Source: Bailinhaonella thermotolerans
GTDB taxonomy: Bacteria; Actinomycetota; Actinomycetes; Streptosporangiales; Streptosporangiaceae
Direction: 5' to 3'
Assembly: GCF_003594875.1 (NCBI RefSeq)
Contig: NZ_QZEY01000003.1
Coordinates: 620,001 to 684,000 of the forward strand
Length of the DNA stretch: 64,000 nucleotides
A program made the translations under genes and the position numbers. The notes under the pieces were generated by a model. It saw only the letters and a list, made by a program, of their open reading frames with translations. It did no database searches and had not been told where the DNA came from. Positions 32,723 to 41,234 of the stretch are shown in pieces. The number at the start of each line of letters is the position of its first letter. Within the stretch, counting starts at the first letter, position 1.

Positions 32723-33508
32723 ATGGACGAACTGTTGATCGAGCGGCGGCCGGACGGCGTCGTCGTCCTCACGCTCAACGTGCCCGACCGGCGCAACGCG
32801 ATGACCGACGAGCTGACCGGGGCGTGGCGGGAGGCGATGGCGGACCTGGCCGCCGACCGCGAGGCGCGGTGCGTGGTGGTGACGGGCGCGGGGAGCGCGT
32901 TCTGCTCCGGGGGCGACCTGGGGTGGATCGCCGAGGGGAACACCCGGACGGTCCCCGAGCTGCGCGACCGCATGCTCGGCTTCTACCGGACGTGGCTGGC
33001 GATCGGGGAGCTGGAGATGCCGACGATCGCGGCGATCAACGGCGCCGCCGTGGGCGCGGGCCTGTGCTTCGCGCTCGCGTGCGACCTGCTCTACGCCGCC
33101 GACGACGCCAAGCTGCTCGTGCCGTTCACCTCGCTCGGCATCCACCCGGGGATGGCGGCCACCCACCTGCTGCCCAAGGCCGCGGGCATCGGCGTGGCAC
33201 GCGAGATGCTGCTCACCGGCCGCACGGTGACCGGCGCGGAGGCGGCGGCGCTCGGGCTGGTCAACCGCGCGTTCCCCAAGGACCGCGTGCTGGCCGAGGC
33301 GCTGGAGGTCGCCTCCCGGATCGCGGCCAAGGGTCCCGTCGCCACGCGGCTGACCAAGGTCGCGCTCGCCGGCGGCGGTCACCCCACCCTCGACGCCGCC
33401 CTCCGCTGGGAGTCCCTCGCCCAGCCCGTGACGATGGCCTCCGAGGACCTCGTGGAGGGCCTGGCCGCGCAACGCGAGCGCCGCGCGCCGAAATTCACCG
33501 GCCGCTGA
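32723..33508 (+). CDS. Enoyl-CoA hydratase/isomerase family protein
   Basis: A 261-residue crotonase-fold protein. The first oxyanion-hole segment is FCSGGDLGW, the second is INGAAVGAGLCFALACDL, and the catalytic-loop region PFTSLGIHPGMAATHLLPKAAG lacks an obvious pair of acidic residues at the usual hydratase positions, so it may be an isomerase or have another reaction. The ATG at 32723 gives the standard length; the open frame upstream is not coding. No partner genes of beta-oxidation are adjacent. Confidence 0.85.
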   Translation: MDELLIERRPDGVVVLTLNVPDRRNAMTDELTGAWREAMADLAADREARCVVVTGAGSAFCSGGDLGWIAEGNTRTVPELRDRMLGFYRTWLAIGELEMPTIAAINGAAVGAGLCFALACDLLYAADDAKLLVPFTSLGIHPGMAATHLLPKAAGIGVAREMLLTGRTVTGAEAAALGLVNRAFPKDRVLAEALEVASRIAAKGPVATRLTKVALAGGGHPTLDAALRWESLAQPVTMASEDLVEGLAAQRERRAPKFTGR

Positions 33509-33682
33509 CGGGCACGGCCGGGGCGAGACGTGAAAAGGAGGAGGTGAGGGCCTTCCGGGGCGTGTGACACCTGTGGAGCACCCTGTGGACGATTCTTACC
33601 GGAGCTGGGGAAACACAGACTGACCAGCGAAGATACCGGTCACCCCCTGTGGAATTCCTGGAGTCTCGGCTACCGTTCATAT

Positions 33683-34195
33683 GTGCCCCCCGAGACTGTC
33701 GAGGTTCGTCGCAGTCCCAGACGGCGACGAACCGTTTCCGCGTACCGCGACGGTGACAAGACCGTCGTGCTGCTGCCCGCTGGGCTGAGCCAGTCCGACG
33801 AGGACCAATGGGTGCGCCGCATGCTGGACCGGCTCGCCGCCAAGGAGCGCCGCCGCAAGCCCAGCGACGACGACCTCCTGGAGCGAGCCCGCGACATCTC
33901 GCGGCGCTACCTCGACGGGCGCGCCGAGCCCGACAGCGTGCGCTGGGTGGACAACCAGCAGCACCGCTGGGGCTCGTGCACGCCCGACCAGCGCACGATC
34001 CGGCTGTCCACCCGCCTGCGGGGCATGCCCTCCTGGGTGGTCGATTATGTGCTCATGCACGAACTCGTCCACCTCCTCGTCCCGAACCACGGCCCGAGCT
34101 TCTGGGCGCTCGTGGCCCGCTACCCCAAGGCCGAGCGCGCCCGCGGATTCCTGGAGGGCTACACCAGCGCCTCCCACCAGGAGCTGCCGCGGTGA
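33683..34195 (+). CDS. YgjP-type zinc metallopeptidase (M48-like)
   Basis: A 170-residue YgjP/SprT-like protein. The zinc site is HELVH in [20 protein letters not shown], with the third ligand from the downstream [22 protein letters not shown] is the family signature before it. It has no membrane helix. Substrates are unknown for the family; in mycobacteria a counterpart lies in the same neighbourhood. The GTG at 33683 is used because it leaves a typical length. It overlaps the next gene by GTGA. Confidence 0.88.
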   Translation: MPPETVEVRRSPRRRRTVSAYRDGDKTVVLLPAGLSQSDEDQWVRRMLDRLAAKERRRKPSDDDLLERARDISRRYLDGRAEPDSVRWVDNQQHRWGSCTPDQRTIRLSTRLRGMPSWVVDYVLMHELVHLLVPNHGPSFWALVARYPKAERARGFLEGYTSASHQELPR

Positions 34196-34803
34196 CCGAG
34201 CGCTTCGTCGCCGTCCTGGCCACCCCCGCCATGGCGGCCGCCGCGCCCCCCGGCATCGACCCCCGCGAATTCCTGCGCGCGATCACCGAGGACACCTGCG
34301 ACCTGCTCTCCAACCTGGAGGGCGTCCGCCTCGCGCTGGCCACCCCGATCCCCGGCCTCGACGACCTCACCTGGCCCGGCACCCACGTCATCGACGCCGC
34401 CTCGGCCTCCGCGGCCTTCGACGCCCTCGCCGGCCTGGCGACCGCCCCCGGCGCGGAGGCGGCCGTCATCACCGCGGACGCCCCCGACCTGCCGCCCCTC
34501 CTCATAGCCAAGCTGTTCCGCGCCCTGGGCCGCGCGAAGGTCGCCTACGCCCCGGCCGACGGAGGCGGCCTCGTCGCCCTGGCCGCCCGCCTCCCCCTCC
34601 CCGGCTGGGCCGCCGGGATCGACCCCGACGCCCCCGCCGCGGGCGTCCGGCTCCGCAAGGCCGCCCCCGACCGCCCCGACGTCGCCAAGACCCCCGGCTG
34701 GCACCGCCTCCGCACCCCCGCCGACCTCCACCACCTCGACCCCGCCCTGGAAGGCTGGGACGCCACCCGGGCCCTCCTCTCCGGCCACCCCCTCCCGCGC
34801 TGA
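34192..34803 (+). CDS. Putative nucleotidyl/glycosyltransferase-fold protein (DUF2064-like)
   Basis: A 203-residue protein with GT-A-like features: [22 protein letters not shown] resembles the acidic metal-binding segment of DUF2064/CofC-type proteins, and [15 protein letters not shown] the following substrate loop. The start GTG overlaps the upstream peptidase stop, so they are co-translated. The assignment rests on two motifs only. It is followed by hairpin C. Confidence 0.55.
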   Translation: MTERFVAVLATPAMAAAAPPGIDPREFLRAITEDTCDLLSNLEGVRLALATPIPGLDDLTWPGTHVIDAASASAAFDALAGLATAPGAEAAVITADAPDLPPLLIAKLFRALGRAKVAYAPADGGGLVALAARLPLPGWAAGIDPDAPAAGVRLRKAAPDRPDVAKTPGWHRLRTPADLHHLDPALEGWDATRALLSGHPLPR

Positions 34804-34830
34804 CCCCCGGCGTACGGCAGGCCGCCCCGC

Positions 34831-34908
34831 GCCGCGATCTCGCGATCCGGCCCCTCGTCCCCCCAGGTCACACCGGGAGAGGCCGAGGCGGGACCGCGAG
34901 ATCACGGC
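34831..34908. repeat. Large intergenic hairpin C (GTGATC family)
   Basis: Arms GCCGCGATCTCGCG (34831) and CGCGAGATCACGGC (34895) pair at 13 of 14 positions around a ~50-base loop. It lies between convergent genes and shares its edge, GCCGTGATC on the minus strand, with hairpins A, B and D. A further half copy, CTGTGATCTCGCGAGCC, occurs near 34997. Confidence 0.6.
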
Positions 34909-35060
34909 GGACGGAGGTGGCCTCGTCGCGGTGAGGACGCGGCGGCCCGGCTGCGGCGACGGGCGCCCGCCCGTGGCGTACGGCGCGGCCCGCGCTGTGA
35001 TCTCGCGAGCCGGTCCCCGCGGTCCGCGGGCCGTCCGCTGGACCCCTGGTCGTCGGATGA

Positions 35061-35951
35061 TCAGGAGGGGGGTGCGGGCGGGAACGCGATGGTCACCTGG
35101 AGGCCGCCTTGGGGGAGGGGCCGGGGGCGGAGGGCGGCGTGGTGGGCCTGGGCGATGGCCTGGACGATCGACAGGCCGAGCCCGAGGCGGTCGCCGGAGG
35201 CACGGCGGGCCGGGTCCAGGCGCTGGAACGGCTGGAGCAGGGCGGATACGCGGTCGGGCGGGATCAGGGGCCCGCCGTTGGCCACGGTCAGGATGGCCCC
35301 CGCCTGGTCCGCACGGGTCGTGATCTCGATCCAGCCGCCGGGGACGTTGTGGTGGACGGCGTTGTCGAGGAGGTTGGCGACGAGGCGGTCGAGCAGGGCG
35401 GCGTCGCCGTACACGGGAGCGGGCCGCAGGTCGGAGCGCACGCGCGGGCCGGGTTCGGGGACGCGGGCCAGGGATCTGGCCGCGAGCTCCGCCAGGTCCA
35501 CGGGCTCGGGGTGCCGGACGCCCTGGTGGCCGCGGGCCAGGGTGAGGAGGGCCTCGATCAGGCGTTCCTGATGGCGGCCCGACGCCAGCAGGCGGGTCAG
35601 GACCGCGCGGAGGGAGCCGGCGGAGGCGTCCGGGTCCGCCAGGGCGACCTCGGCCATGGCCCGCTGCAGGGTCAGGGGGGTCCGCAGCTCGTGGGAGGCG
35701 TTCGCGACGAACCGGCGCTGCGCCTCGCTCCCGATGCCGTCCGCGTCATGACCCCGGCCGGCGCCCGCCGTACTCCGGCGAGGCGCCGGGCGGGCGAACG
35801 ATGGCGAGATCGCGAAGCCGGGGGCGGGCTCATGCCGTACGGCTGGCGCCGGGTTCGGGTCCGGAGTCTCTGGTGTCCGCGTGGACCCCTGACGGGCAGT
35901 CCGCCCCGACATGAAGCAGCCCCGGCCCGCCTGGCTCCCCGTCGCCCCCAC
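35061..35951 (-). CDS. Orphan histidine kinase core without sensor domain
   Basis: The C-terminal ~220 residues are a complete kinase core: H-box VANASHELRTPLT, N-box LLDNAVHHNVPGG, G1-like NGGPLIPP, F-box LQPFQRLD and G2 GLGLSIV, resembling the CutS group. The N-terminal ~75 residues are low complexity with no transmembrane helix or HAMP domain, which such kinases normally have, and no response regulator is adjacent. The start is uncertain (35951, 35913 or later). This looks like the surviving 3' part of a two-component gene after rearrangement; the upstream DNA holds repeats and a hairpin. A soluble kinase is possible but less likely. Confidence 0.65.
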   Translation of the reverse strand: MGATGSQAGRGCFMSGRTARQGSTRTPETPDPNPAPAVRHEPAPGFAISPSFARPAPRRSTAGAGRGHDADGIGSEAQRRFVANASHELRTPLTLQRAMAEVALADPDASAGSLRAVLTRLLASGRHQERLIEALLTLARGHQGVRHPEPVDLAELAARSLARVPEPGPRVRSDLRPAPVYGDAALLDRLVANLLDNAVHHNVPGGWIEITTRADQAGAILTVANGGPLIPPDRVSALLQPFQRLDPARRASGDRLGLGLSIVQAIAQAHHAALRPRPLPQGGLQVTIAFPPAPPS

Positions 35952-36001
35952 GCCACCCCCACCGCGCGGCCACGGGAGCCGGCCCTCACCCCCTCAACCG
36001 T

Positions 36002-36058
36002 CGCCGTGATCATGCAGTTTTGCGCACACCCTGTGATTAAAACTGCATGATCACGGCG
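36002..36058. repeat. Large intergenic hairpin B (GTGATC family), perfect 20-bp stem
   Basis: CGCCGTGATCATGCAGTTTT and AAAACTGCATGATCACGGCG pair perfectly around a 17-base loop containing GCGCACACC. It is noticeably more AT-rich than its surroundings. Compared with hairpin A the loop and outer edge are conserved while the inner stem differs on both sides, so pairing is kept. Confidence 0.85.
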
Positions 36059-36140
36059 AGAGGGGCACCCCCGGCGACCGTGGTGGCCGAGGAAACGGAC
36101 GCGAGGGGGGCGCGCCCCGACAGGAGGTCTCCGGGGAGAA

Positions 36141-36196
36141 CGCCCCTGGGGGAAACGCGCCTGGGGGAGACGCCCCTGGGGGAGACGCGCCTGGGG
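36141..36196. repeat. 15-bp minisatellite
   Basis: Three full copies and one partial copy of CGCSCCTGGGGGARA follow one another from 36141, with C/G and A/G variation between copies. No coding use is apparent. Confidence 0.9.
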
Positions 36197-36312
36197 CGAT
36201 GACCGGGAGGGAGCGATCCCCCCCGGGGCGGTTGGCCTCCGGAAAGGTGGCCCCAGGGGGAAATGATCCGCAGGGGCGTAGCTGGGAGGTGCCTCCGGGG
36301 AAGCTCTCCCTG

Positions 36313-36369
36313 GAGAGGTGGGCCTGTGGAGAGGTGGGCCTGTGGAGAGGTGGGCCTGTGGAGAGGTGA
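36313..36369. repeat. 16-bp minisatellite
   Basis: GAGAGGTGGGCCTGTG is repeated perfectly three times (36313, 36329, 36345), followed by a partial fourth copy at 36361. It contains CCTGTGGA, also seen near other intergenic sites. Confidence 0.9.
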
Positions 36370-36543
36370 CCTTCGGGTGGTGACCTGTGGGGAGGTGGCT
36401 TCCGCCGCTCCCGGGAGCGCTGAGCCGACGACCCAGGATTCCTCCCCCCGTCACAAGGGACCGCAATCTCCGCAGGGGAGCGCCGCTCCAGGGCGGGGTG
36501 GACCGCGATCATGTCCGTCGCGCCGGTCCGGGGGCCTTGGTCA

Positions 36544-36594
36544 GGCGGCGGGCATGTTGGGGCTGACCGGCGTGAAGAGCGCCTTCGGCTTCCG
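36544..36594 (-). pseudogene. Fragment of a second EEP phosphatase gene
   Basis: This 51-bp stretch matches the functional EEP gene at 37143-37193 at about 44 of 51 positions. On the minus strand it encodes LFTPVSPNMPAA, against LFTPVGHNMPAA in the gene. It is surrounded by low-complexity DNA and appears to be all that remains of a duplicated copy. Confidence 0.65.
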
Positions 36595-36701
36595 GGGGCT
36601 GGGGAGGTGGGGTGGCCGGTCGTCGCCGGGAGCTTGGGGGCCGGGTGGAGAGGGTGGGGCGTGCGGTGGGGTCAGGGCGGTGAGGGTCAGGGCGGTGAGG
36701 G

Positions 36702-37724
36702 TCAGGGGGGTGGGGTCAGGTGGAGGGTGGCGGTCACGGGGCGGTGGTCGGTGCCGGGGATGGTGTGGACCTCGGCGGAGGCGGTGGTGAAGTGGCGGTC
36801 GGCCAGGATGTGGTCGATCGTGAAGAGCGGGGGGAGGCGGCGGTTCGCCGGCCAGGTCGGCGTGAGGCCCTGCCCCGCGTCCCGGGCGGCGTCGCGGTAG
36901 CCGGTGGCGAGGAGGCTCCGCAGGAGGGCGTGGTCGAGCGAGGCGTTGAAGTCGCCCGCGAGGATGCGGGGCACCGCGCCGCCCGGGGCCGCGGATCCGC
37001 GTCCCGCCATCGCCGCGGGCGGGGCGGCCCTCGTGGCGGGCGGGAGGGAGCGCAGGCCGTCGGCCCAGCGCGCGCCAGGGAGCGGCGGCGCGGGGTGGAC
37101 GGCGATGATGTCCACCGGGCCGGCCCCGGGGACCTCGGCGCGGGCGGCGGGCATGTTGTGGCCGACCGGAGTGAACAGCCCCTTCAGCTCCCGCAGCGGG
37201 TGCCGCGCGTAGATCGCCGAGCCGTCCGGGCCCTCCCCGGCGTGGTAGACGCGGTACGGCAGGAGCCCGCCGAGCCCGGCCGCGTCCAGGCGGGCGACGG
37301 CGTCCGGCGGGAGCTCCTGGAGGCTGAGGAAGTCGGGGCGCGACCGCCGTACGAGATCCACGAGCGCGGCGGGGTCGGCCCGGCCGAACAGGAGGTTCGC
37401 GGTCATCACGCGCACGGGCACCCCGGGCCGGGCCTCGGTCCCGAACATCCGGGGGACCACGCAGGCGGCCAGCGCGAGCGCCGCCACGACCCCGGCGATC
37501 ACGGCGGCCCGGCTCCGCGCCCACACGGCTACCAGCACTCCCGCCGGGGCGAGGACCGCGGCGTACGGCGTGAACGACACGAGCACGACCAGCGGGTTAC
37601 CGCGTTCGAGCCCCCCGGCGCGCAGCACCGCGAACGCCGCCACCGGCCCGACGAGGGCCCACGCGAGGAGACCCCGCGACAGCCGGGCCCGGCGCGCGGG
37701 CCGCACGGCCTCTTCGGTCAGCAC
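36702..37724 (-). CDS. Membrane-anchored endonuclease/exonuclease/phosphatase family protein
   Basis: A 340-residue protein with three N-terminal transmembrane helices (ALVGPVAAFAVL; VLAPAGVLVAVWA; VIAGVVAALALAACVV) followed by an EEP hydrolase domain: VMTANLLFG, the metal Glu in LSLQELP, RILAGDFNAS, and the catalytic TDHRPV. Members of this membrane-linked group are common in actinomycetes and of unknown substrate. The stop codon lies inside a 15-bp tandem repeat (GGGTCAGGGCGGTGA, 36670-36715), so the C-terminal LHLTPPP is probably shaped by repeat slippage. A decayed fragment of a paralogue lies just downstream. Confidence 0.85.
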   Translation of the reverse strand: MLTEEAVRPARRARLSRGLLAWALVGPVAAFAVLRAGGLERGNPLVVLVSFTPYAAVLAPAGVLVAVWARSRAAVIAGVVAALALAACVVPRMFGTEARPGVPVRVMTANLLFGRADPAALVDLVRRSRPDFLSLQELPPDAVARLDAAGLGGLLPYRVYHAGEGPDGSAIYARHPLRELKGLFTPVGHNMPAARAEVPGAGPVDIIAVHPAPPLPGARWADGLRSLPPATRAAPPAAMAGRGSAAPGGAVPRILAGDFNASLDHALLRSLLATGYRDAARDAGQGLTPTWPANRRLPPLFTIDHILADRHFTTASAEVHTIPGTDHRPVTATLHLTPPP

Positions 37725-37787
37725 ACTCCGACGCTAGCCGCCGCGATGTGAAGCCCGGGTGCGCCCGCTGTGAAGATTCCGCGCGAA

Positions 37788-37843
37788 CAGCGGACAGCAG
37801 GCAGCGGGCAGCGGGCAGCGGACAGCGGGCAGCGGACAGCGGA
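37788..37843. repeat. Heptanucleotide repeat, 8 copies
   Basis: Eight consecutive copies of CAGCGGR or close variants occupy the gap between the NUDIX gene end and the EEP gene start; degenerate CGGCAGC-like copies continue to about 37915. Confidence 0.9.
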
Positions 37844-37955
37844 CCGCCGGCGCCGGACGGCGGACAGTCGGCAGCCGGCAGCCGGCGACGGACAGCCGGC
37901 CACGGGCAGCGGGCGGGACGCCCCGGGAGCCCGGTGAGGGCCGGATGCCGGGCGC

Positions 37956-38510
37956 TCAGCGCGCGAGGCGGCCGATCCCCGCCGCGACCAGCCGGCGGAG
38001 GGCGTCGTCGGTCGGCTCGGGCAGCGCGTCCACCGGGAACCACCGCAGGTCCAGCGACTCGTCACTGATCACCGGCTCCGAACCGGGCGGGGCGACCGCG
38101 GCGTACTGCACGTCCAGGTGCCACGAGCCGCCGTGACAGCCGACCCGGTGCCGGTCCACGGCCACCGGGCCGCCCGGCAGCAGGGTCAGCCCGTGGATGC
38201 CCGACTCCTCGGTGGCCTCGCGCAGCGCCGCCCGCTCCAGCGTGGTGTCCCCGGGCTCGCAGTGCCCGCCCATCTGGAGCCACTTCTTCACGATCCCGTG
38301 CAGCGTGAGCAGCACGCGGGACCCGTCGTGGGAGAACACCGCCGCGCTCGCCGTCAGGTGCCCGGGCACGCACGACCGCCACATGGCGTCCTCGTGCGCG
38401 GCCAGGTGGCCGAGGAAGTCCCGGCGCACGGCGTCCTGCTCCTCGGACGGGGCCGTCCAGGCGGAGAGCACGGCCGTGGCGTCGTCGCGGAGGCTGAGCG
38501 CGATCGTCAC
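37956..38510 (-). CDS. NUDIX hydrolase
   Basis: A 184-residue NUDIX protein with the full box GGHCEPGDTTLERAALREATEESGI-like sequence (Gx5Ex7REUxEExGU) and a preceding ASAAVFSHDGSRVLLTLH strand region. Substrate is unknown; it is of the general housecleaning type. The GTG at 38510 lies 10 bp after the stop of the zinc-metalloprotease-like gene, so they form an operon. No strong ribosome site is seen. Confidence 0.88.
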   Translation of the reverse strand: MTIALSLRDDATAVLSAWTAPSEEQDAVRRDFLGHLAAHEDAMWRSCVPGHLTASAAVFSHDGSRVLLTLHGIVKKWLQMGGHCEPGDTTLERAALREATEESGIHGLTLLPGGPVAVDRHRVGCHGGSWHLDVQYAAVAPPGSEPVISDESLDLRWFPVDALPEPTDDALRRLVAAGIGRLAR

Positions 38511-38520
38511 TTGCCGCCCA

Positions 38521-39783
38521 TCACTTGTCGTCGTCCAGCGCGGAGATGTCCCAGTCGCCGCCGCCGCGGCGTACGAACGCCTCGGGGTCGTCCAGGTCCT
38601 CGGAGGTCGGCATCAGGTCCGGGTGGCCCCACAGGGCGTCGCGGCCCTCGACGCCGCGGTCGGCCTTGACGGCGTTCCACAGCGCCGCGGCCTCGCGCAG
38701 CCGGCGCGGGCGCAGCTCCAGCCCGACCAGGGTCTCGAAGGTGCGCTCGGCCGGACCGCCCGACGCCCGGCGCCTGCGCACGGTCTCGGCGAGAGCCCCC
38801 GCGGAGGGCAGCCGACCCTCGGCGGCGTCGTCCACGACGGTCGCGACCCAGCCCTCGACCAGCGCGAGCGCGGTCTCCAGGCGGGCGAGCGCGGCCTTCT
38901 GGCGCTCGGTCTCCTCGGGCTTGAGGAGGGCGCCGCTCGACAGCGCCTCCTGGATCTGCTCCGGGTTGGACAGGTCCATGCCCGCGAACGCCTGCTCCAG
39001 GCCCGACAGGTCCACGGTGATGCCCCTGGCGTACTCCTCGACCGCGCCGAGCAGGTGCGACCGGAGCCACGGGACGTGCTGGAACAGCCGGTGGTGGGCG
39101 GCCTCGCGCAGCGCCAGGTAGAGCCGGATCTCCTCCTCGGGGATCTCCAGGCCCTCGCCGAAGCGCTTGACGCCCGAGGGCACGAGCGCGGGGTTGGTCG
39201 TCAGCGGGAGGCCGATGTCGGTGCTGCCCACGACCTCGCGGGCCAGCTCGCCGAGGGCCTGGCCGATCTGGCCGCCGACCATCATGCTGCCCATCTGGCG
39301 CACCATGCCGAGCAGCGACCCGGCCATGGCCTGCACCTCGGAGGGCAGGTCCTGGCCCATGGCCGACCCCATCGTGTCCACCATGCGCGCGGCGACCGGG
39401 TCGCAGAGCTGCCGCCACACCGGGACGGTCTTCTCGATCCACTCGGACCGGCTCCACGCCTCGGGGGCGGAGGTGGCCGCGGGCAGCTCGGTGGCGGCGT
39501 CCAGCCACAGGTCGGCCAGGCGCAGCGACTCGACCGTGGAACGCTTCTCGGCGTCGGTCAGGCTGGGATCGCCCTCGGCGGACACCGCGTGGCGGGCGAG
39601 GTTCTTGGCCATCTCCCAGTTGACCGGCCCCTGTGCCTCACCGCTCTTGGCGGCCTGCGCCTGCGCCGACAGCATGTCGGCGAACTGCCGCATCGCCGCG
39701 GCCATCTGCTCGGGATTCCCGAACAGGCCGAAAGGGTCGTTCGGGTCGTTCGGGTTCGGGCCCGTGGGCTCATTGCCAGTCAT
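38521..39783 (-). CDS. Zinc-dependent metalloprotease-like protein (DUF2342)
   Basis: A 420-residue soluble protein matching the DUF2342 family found across actinobacteria (Rv3195 by position). A Met/Gln/Gly-rich segment (MVRQMGSMMVGGQIGQALGELAREVVG) precedes the conserved LREAAHHRLFQHVPWL, whose histidines may form part of a metal site, and the later ALVEGWVATVVD. The N-terminus is Asn/Pro-rich. It is divergent from the SDR gene and heads an operon with the NUDIX gene. Function is unknown and proteolysis has not been inferred from more than fold similarity. Confidence 0.8.
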   Translation of the reverse strand: MTGNEPTGPNPNDPNDPFGLFGNPEQMAAAMRQFADMLSAQAQAAKSGEAQGPVNWEMAKNLARHAVSAEGDPSLTDAEKRSTVESLRLADLWLDAATELPAATSAPEAWSRSEWIEKTVPVWRQLCDPVAARMVDTMGSAMGQDLPSEVQAMAGSLLGMVRQMGSMMVGGQIGQALGELAREVVGSTDIGLPLTTNPALVPSGVKRFGEGLEIPEEEIRLYLALREAAHHRLFQHVPWLRSHLLGAVEEYARGITVDLSGLEQAFAGMDLSNPEQIQEALSSGALLKPEETERQKAALARLETALALVEGWVATVVDDAAEGRLPSAGALAETVRRRRASGGPAERTFETLVGLELRPRRLREAAALWNAVKADRGVEGRDALWGHPDLMPTSEDLDDPEAFVRRGGGDWDISALDDDK

Positions 39784-39852
39784 CGCTCGACCTCAGGCAG
39801 GATGGAGTGCACAACCGCCACGTTATCCGCCATAGAGCTAAGTGGGTGCAGG

Positions 39853-40923
39853 GTGACCACCGCAAAACGCCGCCGAGGACCAGTCGTCGCCGTCACGGGC
39901 GCCGCCTCCGGGGTCGGTCGCGCGTTCGTCGCACGCGCCGCCGAATCGGGACTTTTCCGCAGGGTAGTGGCCATTGACGAGCAACGCGGGGACGTCTCGG
40001 ACGTGACCTGGCGCGTGCTCGACATCCGGGATCCGCTCTTGGCGAACCGCATCTCCGACATCGACGTGCTCGTCCACCTCGCGTTCGACGGATCGCTGGA
40101 CGCGCCGTCCAAGGAGCGCCGCGCGTTCAACCTGCGCTGCGCCCAGACCGTGCTGACCGCGAGCGCCGCCGCCCGGGTCAAGCGCGTCGTGCTCGTGACG
40201 TCCGCGATGGTGTACGGCGCGGACGCCGAGAACCCCGTCCCGCTCCCCGAGGACTCCCCGGTCGCCGCCGAGCCGGACTCCGGGGTCGTGGGCGACTACC
40301 TGGAGATCGAGTCCCTGGCCCGCCGTTCCCTGCGGTCCCACCCCGGGCTGTCGCTGACCGTCCTGCGCCCCGCCGCGCTCGTGGGCCCCGGTGTGGACAC
40401 CGTGGTCACCCGCCACTTCGAGGCCCCCCGCCTCCTGGTGGTCAAGGGCTCGCTCCCCTCCTGGCAGTTCTGCCACGTGGACGACCTGGTCAGCGCCCTG
40501 CAGCTCGCCGCCCTCGGCGAGGTCACCGGCGTGGTCGCGGTCGGCTCCGAGGGCTGGCTCACCCAGGAACAGGTCGAGGAGACCTCCGGCCTGCGCCGCT
40601 TCGAGCTCCCCGCGGGCCTGACGTTCGGCACCGCCCAGCGCCTGCACCGGCTGGGTGTGACCCCGGCCCCGGCGACCGACCTCCACTACGTCGTCTACCC
40701 GTGGGTCGTGGACCCCGCGACCCTCCGCGCGGCCGGCTGGAAGCCCGCCTGGACCAACGAGGCCGCCCTGTCCGAGCTGCTGGCCCTCCGCGAGGGCAAG
40801 CACGCCCTGGTCGGCCGCCGCGTCTCCGGCAAGGACGCCACCCTGACCGCCGCCGGCGCCACCGTCGCCGTGATCGGCACCGCCGCCATCGTCAGGCGCG
40901 CCCGCCGCCGTCGCCGCCGCTGA
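39853..40923 (+). CDS. Atypical NAD-dependent epimerase/dehydratase (SDR) with C-terminal membrane segment
   Basis: A 356-residue Rossmann protein with nucleotide loop VAVTGAASGVGRAF and the SSAMVYG-type strand (LVTSAMVYGA). The usual YxxxK is not evident; the corresponding stretch reads GDYLEIESLA with no lysine, so it may bind NAD(P) without classical catalysis. The end has a short hydrophobic segment and a tail of arginines (RRARRRRRR). The GTG at 39853 is preferred because the fold begins there; the open frame extends far upstream spuriously. It is divergent from the DUF2342 gene. Confidence 0.78.
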   Translation: MTTAKRRRGPVVAVTGAASGVGRAFVARAAESGLFRRVVAIDEQRGDVSDVTWRVLDIRDPLLANRISDIDVLVHLAFDGSLDAPSKERRAFNLRCAQTVLTASAAARVKRVVLVTSAMVYGADAENPVPLPEDSPVAAEPDSGVVGDYLEIESLARRSLRSHPGLSLTVLRPAALVGPGVDTVVTRHFEAPRLLVVKGSLPSWQFCHVDDLVSALQLAALGEVTGVVAVGSEGWLTQEQVEETSGLRRFELPAGLTFGTAQRLHRLGVTPAPATDLHYVVYPWVVDPATLRAAGWKPAWTNEAALSELLALREGKHALVGRRVSGKDATLTAAGATVAVIGTAAIVRRARRRRRR

Positions 40924-41234
40924 CCGCCCGCCCCCGCTGCCTGCCGACGCCGACCGCCCGCCGCCGCTGCCCCCGCCGGCTCCGCTGCCCCCCGGCTCCG
41001 CTGCCCCCCGGCTCCGCCGGCCGTCCGGCTCCGCAAGCCCGTCCGGCGGTACGGCGTGTGCCCCCGCCCGCGCTCACGCCGTACGGCCGGAGCCAGGCCG
41101 GACCGTCGCCCCGGCACGCGACGCGCCCCCGGCCGGCGAAGCCGGGCGGGAAGGGGCGGCGCGGGAGGCCCGGCCGCCCGGGAGTGACGGGGAGGGGCTT
41201 CGGGCGGGGAAGGGGGAGGGGGTACCTTCGGGGG
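40924..41234. other. Gene-free C/G-rich spacer
   Basis: No coding signal is supported. Imperfect repeats of CCCCGGCTCCGCTGCC occur at about 40975-41030, directly after the SDR stop, and an extended CCGTACGG palindrome lies at 41072-41093. The moaE promoter should be near its right end. Confidence 0.5.

Larger units (their letters stand above)
35952..36543. other. Gene-free, repeat-rich region
   Basis: I see no supportable gene. The region holds hairpin B (36002), a 15-bp minisatellite (36141-36196), a 16-bp minisatellite (36313-36369) and other imperfect G-rich repeats, and lies beside the truncated kinase and the EEP remnant. Confidence 0.6.

Noticed and set aside
36541-37524. A long minus-strand ORF ending in the EEP fragment as a real fusion gene
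   Set aside because: It overlaps the true EEP gene in a different frame and has no domain except the 51-bp duplicated fragment.
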